From contig CAWKGD010000003.1 of the NCBI GenBank assembly GCA_963849105.1, positions 372,001-436,000 of the forward strand: DNA of 64,000 bases. The letters are read 5' to 3'. This DNA is from CAVRXQ01 sp963849105 (GTDB lineage: Bacteria > Actinomycetota > Acidimicrobiia > Acidimicrobiales > Bog-793). A program made the translations under genes and the position numbers. The notes under the pieces are model-generated. The model did not search any database, was not told where the DNA came from, and saw only the letters and a program-made list of their open reading frames with translations. How positions within the stretch are numbered: the stretch's first letter is position 1; each line of letters begins with the position of its first letter. This document shows positions 24,716-33,744 of the stretch, one piece after another.

Positions 24716-25776
24716 TGTCGGCCGTCCACGACCGGTTCCAGGCTCCTTCGTCCGGTCCAGCCGCGTTGAGCGTCGTGGTCCCGACGCTCAACGGCGCGGC
24801 GCGACTGCCGATTCTTCTCGCTGCGCTCGACGCGCAGACGATCGCCAAGAACCTTGAAGTGATCGTTGTAGACGACGGCTCGCAGGACGACAGCTCGAAA
24901 GTGGCCGCGGCGCACGGCGCCAAGGTGGTGAGCCACGAGACGAATCGTGGAGTTTCCGCTGCCCGCAACACAGGGATCGCGGCGAGCCACGCGCCCTGGG
25001 TGGCCTTCATCGACGACGACTGCGAGCCCGAACCGAGCTGGGCTGAGCAGCTGCTCGCCGCCTCACGCCGGGCTGTGGTGGGAGTCGGCGGAGCTGTGAC
25101 CGTCGCTGGCCGACGCGGCTACATGCTTGGTTACCTCGAGCGCAACAACCCTGCCGTTCCGTTGGAGGCCGAGCTCGCGTCGAGCACCTCCCTGCCGTAC
25201 CGTTTCTGGCGGTACCTGCTGCGAAACCTGCGCCGCGCGCCGGCACAGGCTGGGCCGGTCTACGCCTTTGCTGGTCCAAACATGGCTTTTGACCGCGCGG
25301 CCCTGGAGGCGACCGGCGGCTTCGACGAGCGCTTCACCTTCGGAGCCGAAGATACTGATCTCTGCTTGCGCCTGCTCGACCGCTTTGGCAACGGCGCGCT
25401 GTGGTTCGATCCGGCAGCGGTCGTTCGGCACCACTTCGATACACGCCCTCGGGTGCTGCTCCGTCGTCGCCGCGCATATGGATATGGTGTGGGGCGCTTG
25501 TTTTGCAAGCGACATGAGCTGTCGCCGACGATCTACCCGTTGCCTATTCTCGCCGCTGCGCTGCTCCTCGCCGGCTTGTTCGATCGGCGCAAGCTGCTCG
25601 TCGCCGCACTCGTTCCTCAGGCGGTCTTCGCTCGTGGGCTCTTCGACGCGTTTCAGCGCCGATCCCTCTCACCGATAGCTGACTGCTACGTGAGACTGGT
25701 CGAGGAGGCGTTCCACAACCTCGGCTGGGCGGCCGGGGCCTGGCACTACCGGCATTGGATTACAGCGCGTGATTGA
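24715..25776 (+). CDS. GT2-family glycosyltransferase with C-terminal membrane segment
   Basis: About 353 residues. The GT-A domain begins at about residue 17 with LSVVVPTLNGAARLP, then VIVVDDGSQDDSSKV and the acidic VAFIDDDCEPEPSW. A later FTFGAEDTDLCLRLL is the usual ED-type acceptor motif. A hydrophobic stretch near residues 272-287 (YPLPILAAALLLAGLF) may anchor it. The ATG at 24715 overlaps the preceding stop (TGATG), and the 3' end overlaps the next gene by eight bases. Confidence 0.9.
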   Translation: MSAVHDRFQAPSSGPAALSVVVPTLNGAARLPILLAALDAQTIAKNLEVIVVDDGSQDDSSKVAAAHGAKVVSHETNRGVSAARNTGIAASHAPWVAFIDDDCEPEPSWAEQLLAASRRAVVGVGGAVTVAGRRGYMLGYLERNNPAVPLEAELASSTSLPYRFWRYLLRNLRRAPAQAGPVYAFAGPNMAFDRAALEATGGFDERFTFGAEDTDLCLRLLDRFGNGALWFDPAAVVRHHFDTRPRVLLRRRRAYGYGVGRLFCKRHELSPTIYPLPILAAALLLAGLFDRRKLLVAALVPQAVFARGLFDAFQRRSLSPIADCYVRLVEEAFHNLGWAAGAWHYRHWITARD

Positions 25777-26683
25777 GTCGAGCGACCCGGCCGAAGATGA
25801 CCCAGTCATGCCCGGCGCTAGCCGCCACGGGCGCCTGTGGCGCGCGCTGCGTCGGCTCGCGCCCTCTCGCGCCTGGTTCCGCCGGCACTTAGGCAGGGCG
25901 GTCGTCATGGTGAACGCCCTGTTTGGAGCAGCGCAGACCGGCTTCGGGCGTCTGTGGCGAGCGAAGCGTTGGCTCGCGCCCTCTCGCCCCTGGCTCCACG
26001 AGCATTTCGGCCGGGCGGCCGTCAAGGGTGGAGTGTTCGCCCTGTTTGGCGCGGCGCGAACCGGCCCCCGGCGCCTGTGGCGAGCGCTGCGTCGGCTCGC
26101 GCCCTCTCGCCCCTGGCTCCACGAGCATTTCGGCCGGGCGGCCGTCACCGGCGCGGTGTTCGCTCTGTTTGGTGCGGCGCGAACCGGCCCCCGCCGCCTG
26201 AGGCGAGCGCTGCGTCGGCTCGCGCCCTCTCGCCCCTGGTTCCACCGTCACCTGGGTTGGCTGACTGTCAGCGTCGGGGTGATCGTCCTGTTTGGTGCAG
26301 CACAGACCGAGCTCGGGCAGCGGGCACTAGGTGGTGCCGGTGTCGCGCGCAGCGACCCGTCCTACCTGGAGCTCTACTTCCGCCACCCGACCCAGCTCCC
26401 TTCCACGCTCGACCGAGACCAGGACACGGTGCTTCGGTTCGTGGTGCGGTCCGAGGCGTTGCATCGCCGACAGGTTGGGTGGTACGCCGACGTCACATCG
26501 ACCGCCGGTCGAAGAGAAGTGGGGCACGGACGCCTCGCGGTCGCTCCCGGCGCGGCCAAGACCGTCGTCGCTCGCCTGCATGTCAGCTGTGACGGTGACT
26601 CCCGCGTGCAACTGCTGGTCGCCCTCGCGCACAGCCGTGTCCGCATCGACCAATGGTTGACGTGTTCGCCTCGCGGGGGGTAG
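25769..26683 (+). CDS. Membrane protein made of four tandem repeats plus an exposed DUF1616-like domain
   Basis: A 304-residue protein with an unusual build. After about 21 residues come four adjoining repeats of 39, 41, 41 and 41 residues. Each opens with a strongly basic helix (RLWRALRRLAPSRPW), continues HEHFGRAAV and ends in a semi-hydrophobic stretch with FALFGAARTG. Only the last repeat has a fully convincing transmembrane helix (LTVSVGVIVLFGAAQ). A C-terminal beta-type domain of about 120 residues follows (SYLELYFRHPTQLPSTLDRD), like the exposed end of DUF1616-type membrane proteins (inference). It overlaps the genes on both sides (8 and 31 bases), so it belongs to the glycan run. Confidence 0.75.
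   Translation: MIESSDPAEDDPVMPGASRHGRLWRALRRLAPSRAWFRRHLGRAVVMVNALFGAAQTGFGRLWRAKRWLAPSRPWLHEHFGRAAVKGGVFALFGAARTGPRRLWRALRRLAPSRPWLHEHFGRAAVTGAVFALFGAARTGPRRLRRALRRLAPSRPWFHRHLGWLTVSVGVIVLFGAAQTELGQRALGGAGVARSDPSYLELYFRHPTQLPSTLDRDQDTVLRFVVRSEALHRRQVGWYADVTSTAGRREVGHGRLAVAPGAAKTVVARLHVSCDGDSRVQLLVALAHSRVRIDQWLTCSPRGG
25832..26317 (+). repeat. Four intragenic tandem repeats of 117-123 bases
   Basis: Units run 25832-25948, 25949-26071, 26072-26194 and 26195-26317, all in frame. By my count units 2 and 3 differ at about 12 of 123 bases and share an identical core of over 50 bases. Units 1 and 4 are more diverged, mainly at the outer ends. This is the pattern expected of recent duplication of an inner unit. 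Confidence 0.9.
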
Positions 26684-28983
26684 CCGTCAAGCTGGCGACA
26701 CCTGGCAGAGCGCCGGTGGTTGACGAAACCAAGCCGCGTCGCAGCGGCGGCGCGGCGCTCGTCGCTGTTGCTGCCCCTTGGCGCGGCTGGATCCTCGAGC
26801 TCGCGGTGCTCGACCTCGCCGTTGCCACCTCTCAGCTGTGGCCGAGCCGCCTCGTCGCCGCGCTCCTCCTCGTCTACTTGCCGGGTCGACTGCTACTGCA
26901 GGCGGCAAGGGTTCCCGCCGCCTTGGTCCGACGTTTTCCGCCGTACGTCGTTTGCGCCAGCCTGGTGGTGCTCACCGCGACGACCCTTTTGGTGGACCTG
27001 TTCGGGCCTGTCCTCGGCGATGCCGCACCGCTACACCGCCTGCCGCTCCTCATCGCTGTCGACGTCGTCACGGCGGCACTCGGGATCCTCGGACGCAACG
27101 CGACGCCGGCGTACCGCGTGAGGCGCGCCAACCTCGTGCAACGGGCACGTTGGTTGTGGCCATTGCTTTTGCCTGTCGCCTCTATCGCCGCCACCGCTCG
27201 GCTCGATAACGGTCGTGGCAACGCCCTCGCCCCCGGGGTCCTCGCCTCGGTAGTGGTGGTCCTCGCCGCCGGAGTGCTGTTCGCTCCGCGGATGAACGCC
27301 CAGCACCTCTCGATGGTGATCTATGGCGGTGGCCTGGCGACGATGCTGCTCACGAGCATGCGCAGCGCCTACGTCGTCGGATACGACATCAGCAGCGAGT
27401 ACTTCGACTTCCACCAGACGGTGCTCTCCGGCGTCTGGCATCCCGGGCACCTCAACCCGTACGAGGCAATGCTCAGCCTGACGGTCCTGCCTGCCTCGTT
27501 GCACAGCCTCATCGGCGGCCAGGACGTGTGGATCTTCAAGCTCGTATACCCGGCGCTGTTCGCCATCTTCCCCGTCGCCGTGTTCTACCTCGCCTCTTGG
27601 GCGCTCTCGCGCCGCGCCGCCTGCCTCGCCGCCGCGTTGTTGATCAGCCAGTACTACTTCTTCGAGCAGCAGCCCGAAATCGCCCGCCAGGAGCTGGCGC
27701 TCGTCGTCTTCGCCGGGCTCGTGGGCGCGCTCCTCGACCCGGCGCTTCGCAAGCAGCAGCGCACCTTGCTCGTGGCCATGTTCGCTGCGACGCTCGTTGT
27801 CTTCCACTACTCGACCACGTACGTGGCGATTTTCATCTGCTTTTCCGTCGTTGTCGGGGCCACAATCCTGCGGCGGCGCCGACCGCGCGTCGCTGTCGCG
27901 CCGTACCTGCTGGCTACCGTGACGATGCTCGCGGTCGCCGCCGTTTGGTACGTGCCGGTCACCCACTCGACGAGCGACCTATCGTTCTTCGTCCGCACGG
28001 TCGAAAAGCAGGGCATCGCATTGCTGCCCGGGCGCCAAGCCGGCCAGAACGTGATCAGCGCGTACTTCAACTCCCTGCGCGAGCCGCCGATCGCACTTGC
28101 CACGTTCCAGCACGATGTCGCGCTGGAGTACCACCGCGACTACCCCTTCCTGATCCCCTTGCGGGACGCCGGCCAGACGAGGTTTTCCCTGCGCCCGGCG
28201 AGCTCTTTTTCCGTGACGGGGCTGGCGCCGTTCCTCCAAGGGCCGTTCGACGACGCCCAGCTCGTCATCCAGCAGCTGCTCAACGCCCTCGGTGCCATCG
28301 GAGCTGTCGTGCTCGTCCTCCGTCGCCGACGCGATCCGATCCTCGGGGCCGTCGGCTACGCCGGGCTCGGAGCTATCGTCCTGCTCGCCGCCAGCCGGCT
28401 CAGCGGCACGCTCTCCGCCGACTACAACTCCTCGCGCTTGTGGTTGCAGTGCTATTTCCTCCTTGCGATTGCCGCCGTCGCGCTGATCGACGTCGCATCG
28501 AAACGCTTCCCGGCCCCGAAACTCGGCCAGGCGGCCCCCTTCGCCTTCGGGGTGGTGCTGGCGCTCGCCTTCATTTACAACTCGGGCCTCTCCGTCCCGA
28601 TCGTCGGCGGCGATCCATCCCTGTTGCTCGACAACCACAGCGAGGACTACAGCCGCCTCTACGTCACGGCGCAGGAGAAGGCGACCGTGCACTTCATTTC
28701 AGCCACCGTGCCGGGAACAGACGTCATCTATGCCGACAATTATGGGGCCCTCTCGCTCGAGCAGTTCTCGAGCCGGCGACGAGGAGTATTCACTGTGATT
28801 TCGCCCGAGACGCTCGACCGGCACGCCTGGGTCTATGCGACGACCGCCAATCTCGTCGGTCGCCGGACGTGGGGCCTCGTGTCGACGGAGGGTCCCGTTG
28901 AATACCAGTTCCCGGCCAGTTTTCTCAACGACAACTTCAACGTCGTCTTCTCCACCGGAACGACGGAGGTGCTGCACCGGTGA
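26653..28983 (+). CDS. Large multi-pass membrane protein (DUF2206-like; possible GT-C enzyme or polymerase)
   Basis: A 776-residue protein with at least ten hydrophobic segments from residue 55 onward and a soluble C-terminal part of about 150 residues. GYDISSEYFDFHQTVL after an early membrane block resembles the acidic loop of GT-C-type glycosyltransferases and DUF2206 proteins. These use lipid-linked sugars on the outer membrane face. The polar C terminus contains YADNYGALSLEQFSSRR. Alternative roles are polymerase or ligase of the glycan. It overlaps the repeat-protein gene by 31 bases, and its stop overlaps the next GTG. Confidence 0.8.
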   Translation: MVDVFASRGVAVKLATPGRAPVVDETKPRRSGGAALVAVAAPWRGWILELAVLDLAVATSQLWPSRLVAALLLVYLPGRLLLQAARVPAALVRRFPPYVVCASLVVLTATTLLVDLFGPVLGDAAPLHRLPLLIAVDVVTAALGILGRNATPAYRVRRANLVQRARWLWPLLLPVASIAATARLDNGRGNALAPGVLASVVVVLAAGVLFAPRMNAQHLSMVIYGGGLATMLLTSMRSAYVVGYDISSEYFDFHQTVLSGVWHPGHLNPYEAMLSLTVLPASLHSLIGGQDVWIFKLVYPALFAIFPVAVFYLASWALSRRAACLAAALLISQYYFFEQQPEIARQELALVVFAGLVGALLDPALRKQQRTLLVAMFAATLVVFHYSTTYVAIFICFSVVVGATILRRRRPRVAVAPYLLATVTMLAVAAVWYVPVTHSTSDLSFFVRTVEKQGIALLPGRQAGQNVISAYFNSLREPPIALATFQHDVALEYHRDYPFLIPLRDAGQTRFSLRPASSFSVTGLAPFLQGPFDDAQLVIQQLLNALGAIGAVVLVLRRRRDPILGAVGYAGLGAIVLLAASRLSGTLSADYNSSRLWLQCYFLLAIAAVALIDVASKRFPAPKLGQAAPFAFGVVLALAFIYNSGLSVPIVGGDPSLLLDNHSEDYSRLYVTAQEKATVHFISATVPGTDVIYADNYGALSLEQFSSRRRGVFTVISPETLDRHAWVYATTANLVGRRTWGLVSTEGPVEYQFPASFLNDNFNVVFSTGTTEVLHR

Positions 28984-29834
28984 TCTCGGTGGTTGTCATC
29001 AGCAAGGACGAGCCGATGCTCGGCGACACCCTCGGTGAGCTTTCGGCGCAGGAGCTCGGCGAGAATTTCGAGGTTGTCGTCGTCGACGCCTCGAGCGGCC
29101 GCCTCGACACGATCCGCCGACGCTTCCCCGACGTGACCTGGATCGACTATCCCGCCTCGGATCAAATCACGATCGCCGCGCAGCGCAACCGGGGGATGGG
29201 CGCCGCCCGCGGCGAGATCGTCGTCTTCACCGACGCAGGCTGCCTGCTGTCCGACGGGTGGCTGGCGGCACTCACTGCGCCGATCCGCCAAGGAGCAGAG
29301 CACGTGACGTGCGGTGAGACCTTTGGTGCAGGACCGTGGTCGATCCTGTACCAGCCGAAGCCGCTGCCAGCGGGCTCCTACCTCAAGGAAGCCTCGACGA
29401 TCAACCTGGCTCTCAGCCGGCACGTCATCGACAAGGTCGGCGAGTTCGACGAGCGGTTCGCCTACGGATCCGACATCGACTATTCGTGGAGGGTCGTGGG
29501 CGCCGGATTTCGCATCCTGGCCGTGCCCGAGGCAAAGATCACCGCCGAATGGGGCAACCGCCGGCGTCAGATGAAGCGCTCTTTCCGCTACGGCCAGGCG
29601 TGCGTCCGCCTGCACCGCAAGCATCAGACGCCGTTTCTGCAGATCGCGCGCAGGGATCCGCTTGTCGTCGTCTACCCCGCCTTCCTGCTCGGACTGCCAC
29701 TCGCGTTACTCTGGCCCTTCTACCTGCTCCTGCTTGTCATCCCTGCTTGGCTGGCGCGCGATCGCCAGCCGCTCGCCGCCGTGGTCGACCACCTGATCTT
29801 TGGTGCTGGCGCCTTGTGGGAGGTGGTGCGGTGA
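28980..29834 (+). CDS. GT2-family glycosyltransferase
   Basis: A 284-residue GT-A enzyme. It begins ISVVVISKDEPMLGDTLGEL, then VVVVDASSGRLDTIRR (an unusual DAS in place of DDGS) and the metal-site FTDAGCLLSDGWL. FAYGSDIDYSWRVVG is the acceptor-side acidic motif. A C-terminal hydrophobic pair (about residues 224-258) suggests membrane association. The GTG start overlaps the preceding stop as GTGA, and its own stop overlaps the next GTG. Confidence 0.9.
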   Translation: MISVVVISKDEPMLGDTLGELSAQELGENFEVVVVDASSGRLDTIRRRFPDVTWIDYPASDQITIAAQRNRGMGAARGEIVVFTDAGCLLSDGWLAALTAPIRQGAEHVTCGETFGAGPWSILYQPKPLPAGSYLKEASTINLALSRHVIDKVGEFDERFAYGSDIDYSWRVVGAGFRILAVPEAKITAEWGNRRRQMKRSFRYGQACVRLHRKHQTPFLQIARRDPLVVVYPAFLLGLPLALLWPFYLLLLVIPAWLARDRQPLAAVVDHLIFGAGALWEVVR

Positions 29835-30985
29835 GCATCCGAAGGAAACGGGTTCTCGTCCACCCTGCCGACTCGAACCCGTACCTGGAGAGCCTCTACT
29901 TCGAGCTGCGCGGCCTTGGAGTGGAACATCGCTACGCCGGCGAGCTCACCCGGTCGCACACGCTCAACTTGTGCCTGCTGCCGTTCGAACTCGTCGTTCG
30001 GCGCGCCGCCGGCTTCCGGCTGTTCCATTTGCACTGGGTGTTCCGCTTCACCGCGCCCATCGCCCCCCGGGCCCGCCTTTCGAGGAAGGCGATGCGGTGG
30101 TACCTCGTCGCGTTGCTGGAGCTGCTCCGAGGGCTCGGCGTGCGCACCGTGTGGACCGCACACAACGTGCTGCCGCACGAGCAGGTGTTCGACGACGATC
30201 GGCGCGCCCGGCGCGAGCTCGTCGCACGTTGCTCGGCGGTGATCGCCCACGACGAGGTCACGCTCGCGGAGCTGTCGGCCATTGGCTGTCGCCTACCCTT
30301 GACGAAGGTGATCGCCCCGGGCGGACCTAAGGTCGTGAGCGCCGTTCGCGAACCTGTCGATCGGACGGGGAAATGCTCGCTGCGGGTCGTCTTCGTCGGC
30401 CGTGTCGAGCGCTACAAGGGTCTCGAGCAACTGATGGCAGCGCTCTCTCTGCCAACCTGCCCATCCGGGCTTTCGGTCGTGATCGCCGGAGAGTGCCGCG
30501 ACCGCCAGCTCGCCGAATCGCTCGCGCAGCAGGCGGCGTCGAACTCCGCTGCCATCGAGCTGCGCTTCGAGCGGTTAAGTGACGAGGAGGTCGCCTCGCT
30601 GCTCGACTCGGCGGACATCGCCGTGTTCCCATTCCGTTCGGTGACGACGAGCGGGAGCGTGCTGCTGGCGCTGAGCGCCGGTTGCCCGGTCGTGATACCT
30701 GATCTTCCGGCCCTTGCCGATGTGCCGCGCGCCTGCGCCTGGCGGTACGCCGGCGGTAGCGCGGCGTTGGCGCAGGCCCTGGCCGAGGCGGCGAGCACGC
30801 CGCCGGCACGTCGCAGCGCGATGGCTGCCGCGGCGCTCGCCTACGCCGACCGCTTCAGCTGGACGGCCTCAGCGCTCGCGACGAACGAGCTCTACGAGCA
30901 GATCGCTGCACCCGCACCGCACTCCGCGGACCGACCGCAAGTGCGTCGCACCCTTGATGCGCAGGAAAGCGGGACACGCGCATGA
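29831..30985 (+). CDS. GT4-like glycosyltransferase
   Basis: About 384 residues. The N-terminal domain starts RVLVHPADSNPYLESLYFEL and contains VRTVWTAHNVLPHEQVFDDD, typical of GT4 enzymes. The C-terminal domain has RVVFVGRVERYKGLEQLMAA and ends with the sugar-nucleotide pocket VTTSGSVLLALSAGCPVVIP, in which the usual E-x7-E is altered to a serine-containing form. The frame is open far upstream, but the GTG at 29831 overlaps the previous TGA and fits the run. Its stop overlaps the flippase start. Confidence 0.88.
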   Translation: MSIRRKRVLVHPADSNPYLESLYFELRGLGVEHRYAGELTRSHTLNLCLLPFELVVRRAAGFRLFHLHWVFRFTAPIAPRARLSRKAMRWYLVALLELLRGLGVRTVWTAHNVLPHEQVFDDDRRARRELVARCSAVIAHDEVTLAELSAIGCRLPLTKVIAPGGPKVVSAVREPVDRTGKCSLRVVFVGRVERYKGLEQLMAALSLPTCPSGLSVVIAGECRDRQLAESLAQQAASNSAAIELRFERLSDEEVASLLDSADIAVFPFRSVTTSGSVLLALSAGCPVVIPDLPALADVPRACAWRYAGGSAALAQALAEAASTPPARRSAMAAAALAYADRFSWTASALATNELYEQIAAPAPHSADRPQVRRTLDAQESGTRA

Positions 30986-32679
30986 CTGACCGCCAAGGCG
31001 AGCCCGGGCGCGAGCAACGCGCTGGCTCGATCGGCAATTCGATCGTCTCCGGCCTGAGCTGGAACAGCCTCGCGCAGATCACGTCGGTCGCCGTCGCCAT
31101 CGTGCTCACGCCCTTTTTGGTGCTGAGGCTGGGACTCGACCGCTACGGCATCTTCGCGCTCGTCAGCTCCGTCATCGGCGTGCTCTCGAATCTTGACGGC
31201 GGGTTCGGCGCCAGCACGCTGCGTTTCTTCTCCGTCCACGTCGGCGGTGGCGCGCGAGAAGCCGAGTCGCGACTGCTCGTGACGGCATCGCTGATTCTCG
31301 CCGTCGGCGCGGGGGCACTCGGCGCCGTGGTCGGCGTGCTGGCGCCGAGCATCGTCGAGCGCTTCCACGCCCCGCATCAGCTCTACGGGCAGGCGGCGCT
31401 GATTCTCCGGATCCTCGTTCCCGTGGTCGTCGTCTCGATGTGGAGCGATCTGTTGCAAGCGCTGCTCGCCGCTCACAATCGCTGGCGACGCCTCGGCCTC
31501 ATCACCATCGGCGGGCAAATCTGTTACGCGATCCTTGCCTTCTCACTCGTCGGTGCGGGATTCGGGATGATCGGCCTCGTCTGTGCCCTCGCTGCCGGCC
31601 AGTTCGTCGGCAGCGTGGCCTCGTTGCTCGCCGCCCTGCGGTTCGTGGATCTGTCGAGCTGTCGCCTGATGAGTTGGCGAGACACGCGCACCTTCTGCAG
31701 CTATGCCGCCAAGATCCAGGTCGCGCTGATCGCCAGCGAGGTCAACTTCGAGTCCCCCCCTCTGATCATCGGGCTGTTACTGCCGATCCGCTTCGTCGCG
31801 TTGTACGCAATCGGTGCCAACTTCGCGCTTCAGCTGCGGACGATTCCGACGAACGCGCTCGAACCGATCAAGGTCTACCTCTCGCAGACATTCGGGCGCG
31901 GCGGGCTTGAGCCAACCCTCGACCGGCATCGGTCCATTCAGAAGGTGTGGACGCGCATCGTGCCGGCGGTGCCAGTGGTCGGAGCCGCATTGGCGTGGTT
32001 TGCCATCTCGCGCTGGCTAGGTGCCGACGTGGCCACGGGTGGCGCGGTCGCTGTCATCCTGCTCGGCGGTCATGCCTTTTGGTTGCTCACCGCACCGCTC
32101 AACCCGCTCGTCGCCAGCGTTGGCCGGCCCGAGATCGAGCGCGACTACGTGATTCTGAGCGCTTGTCTCACGGTCGCCCTCTCGGTCGCCCTCGCCATCG
32201 CGTTCGGCGTGCTCGGCGTGGCGGTGGCGACGGCGTTCGCCGAGGTTCTGGCCAGCGCTTGGTTCCTCAGGAAATCGCGCCGGCGCATTTCGCCCAGTCT
32301 GCAGAGTTGTTTCGCCGGAATCCCGTGGCTAGCGGTGGCCTGCTCGGCGGCACTGGCCGCTCTCCTCGAGCTGCCCATTTACTGGATCAGCCCTGCCGGA
32401 CCGGCCGGACTACTCGTCTGCGCAATTCCGGCAATACCAGCCCTCGCGTGCTACGCCGTCCTGGCCGAGCCGAGACTCGCTCTCTCCTTGTCGGCCATCG
32501 CCCGACGTCACGAAGGGCGTGCCGAGATACTTTCCGCCGCCCGGAGCTTCGACTGGCATGCACTGCGGGCGCTGCTCGACGACGGCCGCGCTGATGCCTC
32601 CTTCGGTGCCGGCCACCGGGCTGCCTTGGAGAACGGTCCTGGCAACGTCGCCCCGATGGCCGCGAAGCCGGAGCTGTGA
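30982..32679 (+). CDS. Wzx-like oligosaccharide flippase (polysaccharide biosynthesis protein)
   Basis: A membrane protein of 565 residues with about 12 hydrophobic segments, in the MATE/MOP superfamily. The first segments read GNSIVSGLSWNSLAQITSVA and TPFLVLRLGLDRYGIFALVS, the standard opening of a lipid-linked oligosaccharide flippase. It would move the repeat unit assembled by the neighbouring transferases across the membrane. A polar C-terminal tail of about 50 residues follows the last helix. It starts with ATGA overlap and is followed six bases later by the hydrolase-like gene. Confidence 0.9.
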   Translation: MTDRQGEPGREQRAGSIGNSIVSGLSWNSLAQITSVAVAIVLTPFLVLRLGLDRYGIFALVSSVIGVLSNLDGGFGASTLRFFSVHVGGGAREAESRLLVTASLILAVGAGALGAVVGVLAPSIVERFHAPHQLYGQAALILRILVPVVVVSMWSDLLQALLAAHNRWRRLGLITIGGQICYAILAFSLVGAGFGMIGLVCALAAGQFVGSVASLLAALRFVDLSSCRLMSWRDTRTFCSYAAKIQVALIASEVNFESPPLIIGLLLPIRFVALYAIGANFALQLRTIPTNALEPIKVYLSQTFGRGGLEPTLDRHRSIQKVWTRIVPAVPVVGAALAWFAISRWLGADVATGGAVAVILLGGHAFWLLTAPLNPLVASVGRPEIERDYVILSACLTVALSVALAIAFGVLGVAVATAFAEVLASAWFLRKSRRRISPSLQSCFAGIPWLAVACSAALAALLELPIYWISPAGPAGLLVCAIPAIPALACYAVLAEPRLALSLSAIARRHEGRAEILSAARSFDWHALRALLDDGRADASFGAGHRAALENGPGNVAPMAAKPEL

Positions 32680-32685
32680 GCGCCC

Positions 32686-33744
32686 TTGCGGCGAACTAGC
32701 CGCGCCCGCCATCGCCGCAGGCGATCGAGGGCGAGGATCGTCGCGGTCGCCGCCGTCGTCGCAGCCGTCGTCGCGATCGCGCTCTGGATCGTCCTTCCTC
32801 GGACTCACACGGCGCGCCCCCGGCTTCTCATCCAAGCCGGCGACTCGAAGACCGCCTGCATCTATGTCGGTTCGTACCCCTGGCGGCCGACCTTCCAGTC
32901 GGTCGAGCAATCGACTGGGGTGAGCTACAACTGCCTCGAGACCTTTAGCGACTCCGACCCCACCTGGGTGAACTGGGTGGAGCCCTGGATGACCGAGCGC
33001 GCCTACGGCTACGCCGAATGGCTCGCCAAGGATCCGACGCTGCGAACGGTGATCATCACCCAGGACCTGATCCCCAATAGCGAGGCCTCCAACCCGAACT
33101 GGCGCGCCCAAGGCGCCGCCGGGCGCTTCGATCACTACGCGCGCGAGCTCGCCATCAACTTGGTCAAGGCTGGCTTTGGCTACTCGGTGATCCGCCTCGG
33201 CCCCGAGATGAACGGTCCGGGGCACAACGACTACATCGGCAACACGCCCACGCAATGGCGGCAATGGGCGGAGTACTTCGCCCAGATCGTGATGACGATG
33301 CGGGCCGTCAAAGGTGCGCACTTCCTCTTCGACTGGAACGTCAACGCCGGCTATCGCGTCATCCCACTGGCGGACTTCTATCCCGGGAACGCCTACGTCG
33401 ACATCGTCGGCATCGATTTCTACGACTACATCGGAGGGACGGTTCCGGCGATCAGATCGCCTGAACACTGGAACAAGCTCGCCGGTGAGCCGCTCGGCCT
33501 CGACGCGCTCGCCGCCTTCGCAAGAGCGCACCACAAGCCGCTCAGCATCCCGGAGTGGGGCACGGTGAAAGGCGTCGGCGATGACGGAAGCTACGTCGCC
33601 CACGTCGGGCACTTCGTCGACACCCACGACGTCGCTTACCAGTGCTGGTTCGACGACGGCCACGCCGGCGTCTACCAGCTCAATCCCGCCGTCGCCCCGC
33701 GGTCGTTGGTGGCGTATGCGGAAACCCTAGGAGCGCGCCAATAA
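32686..33744 (+). CDS. Membrane-anchored GH26-like glycoside hydrolase
   Basis: A 352-residue protein with an Arg-rich start (RRTSRARHRRRRSRAR), one transmembrane anchor (about residues 18-37) and an extracytoplasmic TIM-barrel domain. YSVIRLGPEMNG carries a likely acid/base Glu174 and LSIPEWGTV a likely nucleophile Glu290, the arrangement of GH26 mannanase-type enzymes. FDWNVNAGYR and VDIVGIDFYDYIGG fit the same fold. It may trim or release the locus's own polysaccharide. The TTG start follows the flippase stop by six bases. Its end overlaps the converging GT2 gene by 18 bases. Confidence 0.8.
   Translation: MRRTSRARHRRRRSRARIVAVAAVVAAVVAIALWIVLPRTHTARPRLLIQAGDSKTACIYVGSYPWRPTFQSVEQSTGVSYNCLETFSDSDPTWVNWVEPWMTERAYGYAEWLAKDPTLRTVIITQDLIPNSEASNPNWRAQGAAGRFDHYARELAINLVKAGFGYSVIRLGPEMNGPGHNDYIGNTPTQWRQWAEYFAQIVMTMRAVKGAHFLFDWNVNAGYRVIPLADFYPGNAYVDIVGIDFYDYIGGTVPAIRSPEHWNKLAGEPLGLDALAAFARAHHKPLSIPEWGTVKGVGDDGSYVAHVGHFVDTHDVAYQCWFDDGHAGVYQLNPAVAPRSLVAYAETLGARQ

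Noticed and set aside
25832..26317. Repeats considered as a CRISPR-like array
   Set aside because: Units adjoin without spacers and are coding in frame, so they are protein repeats.
27528..28901. 457-codon plus-strand frame inside the large membrane protein gene
   Set aside because: Arg-rich translation in the wrong frame; the 26653 frame has membrane helices and a proper start and stop.
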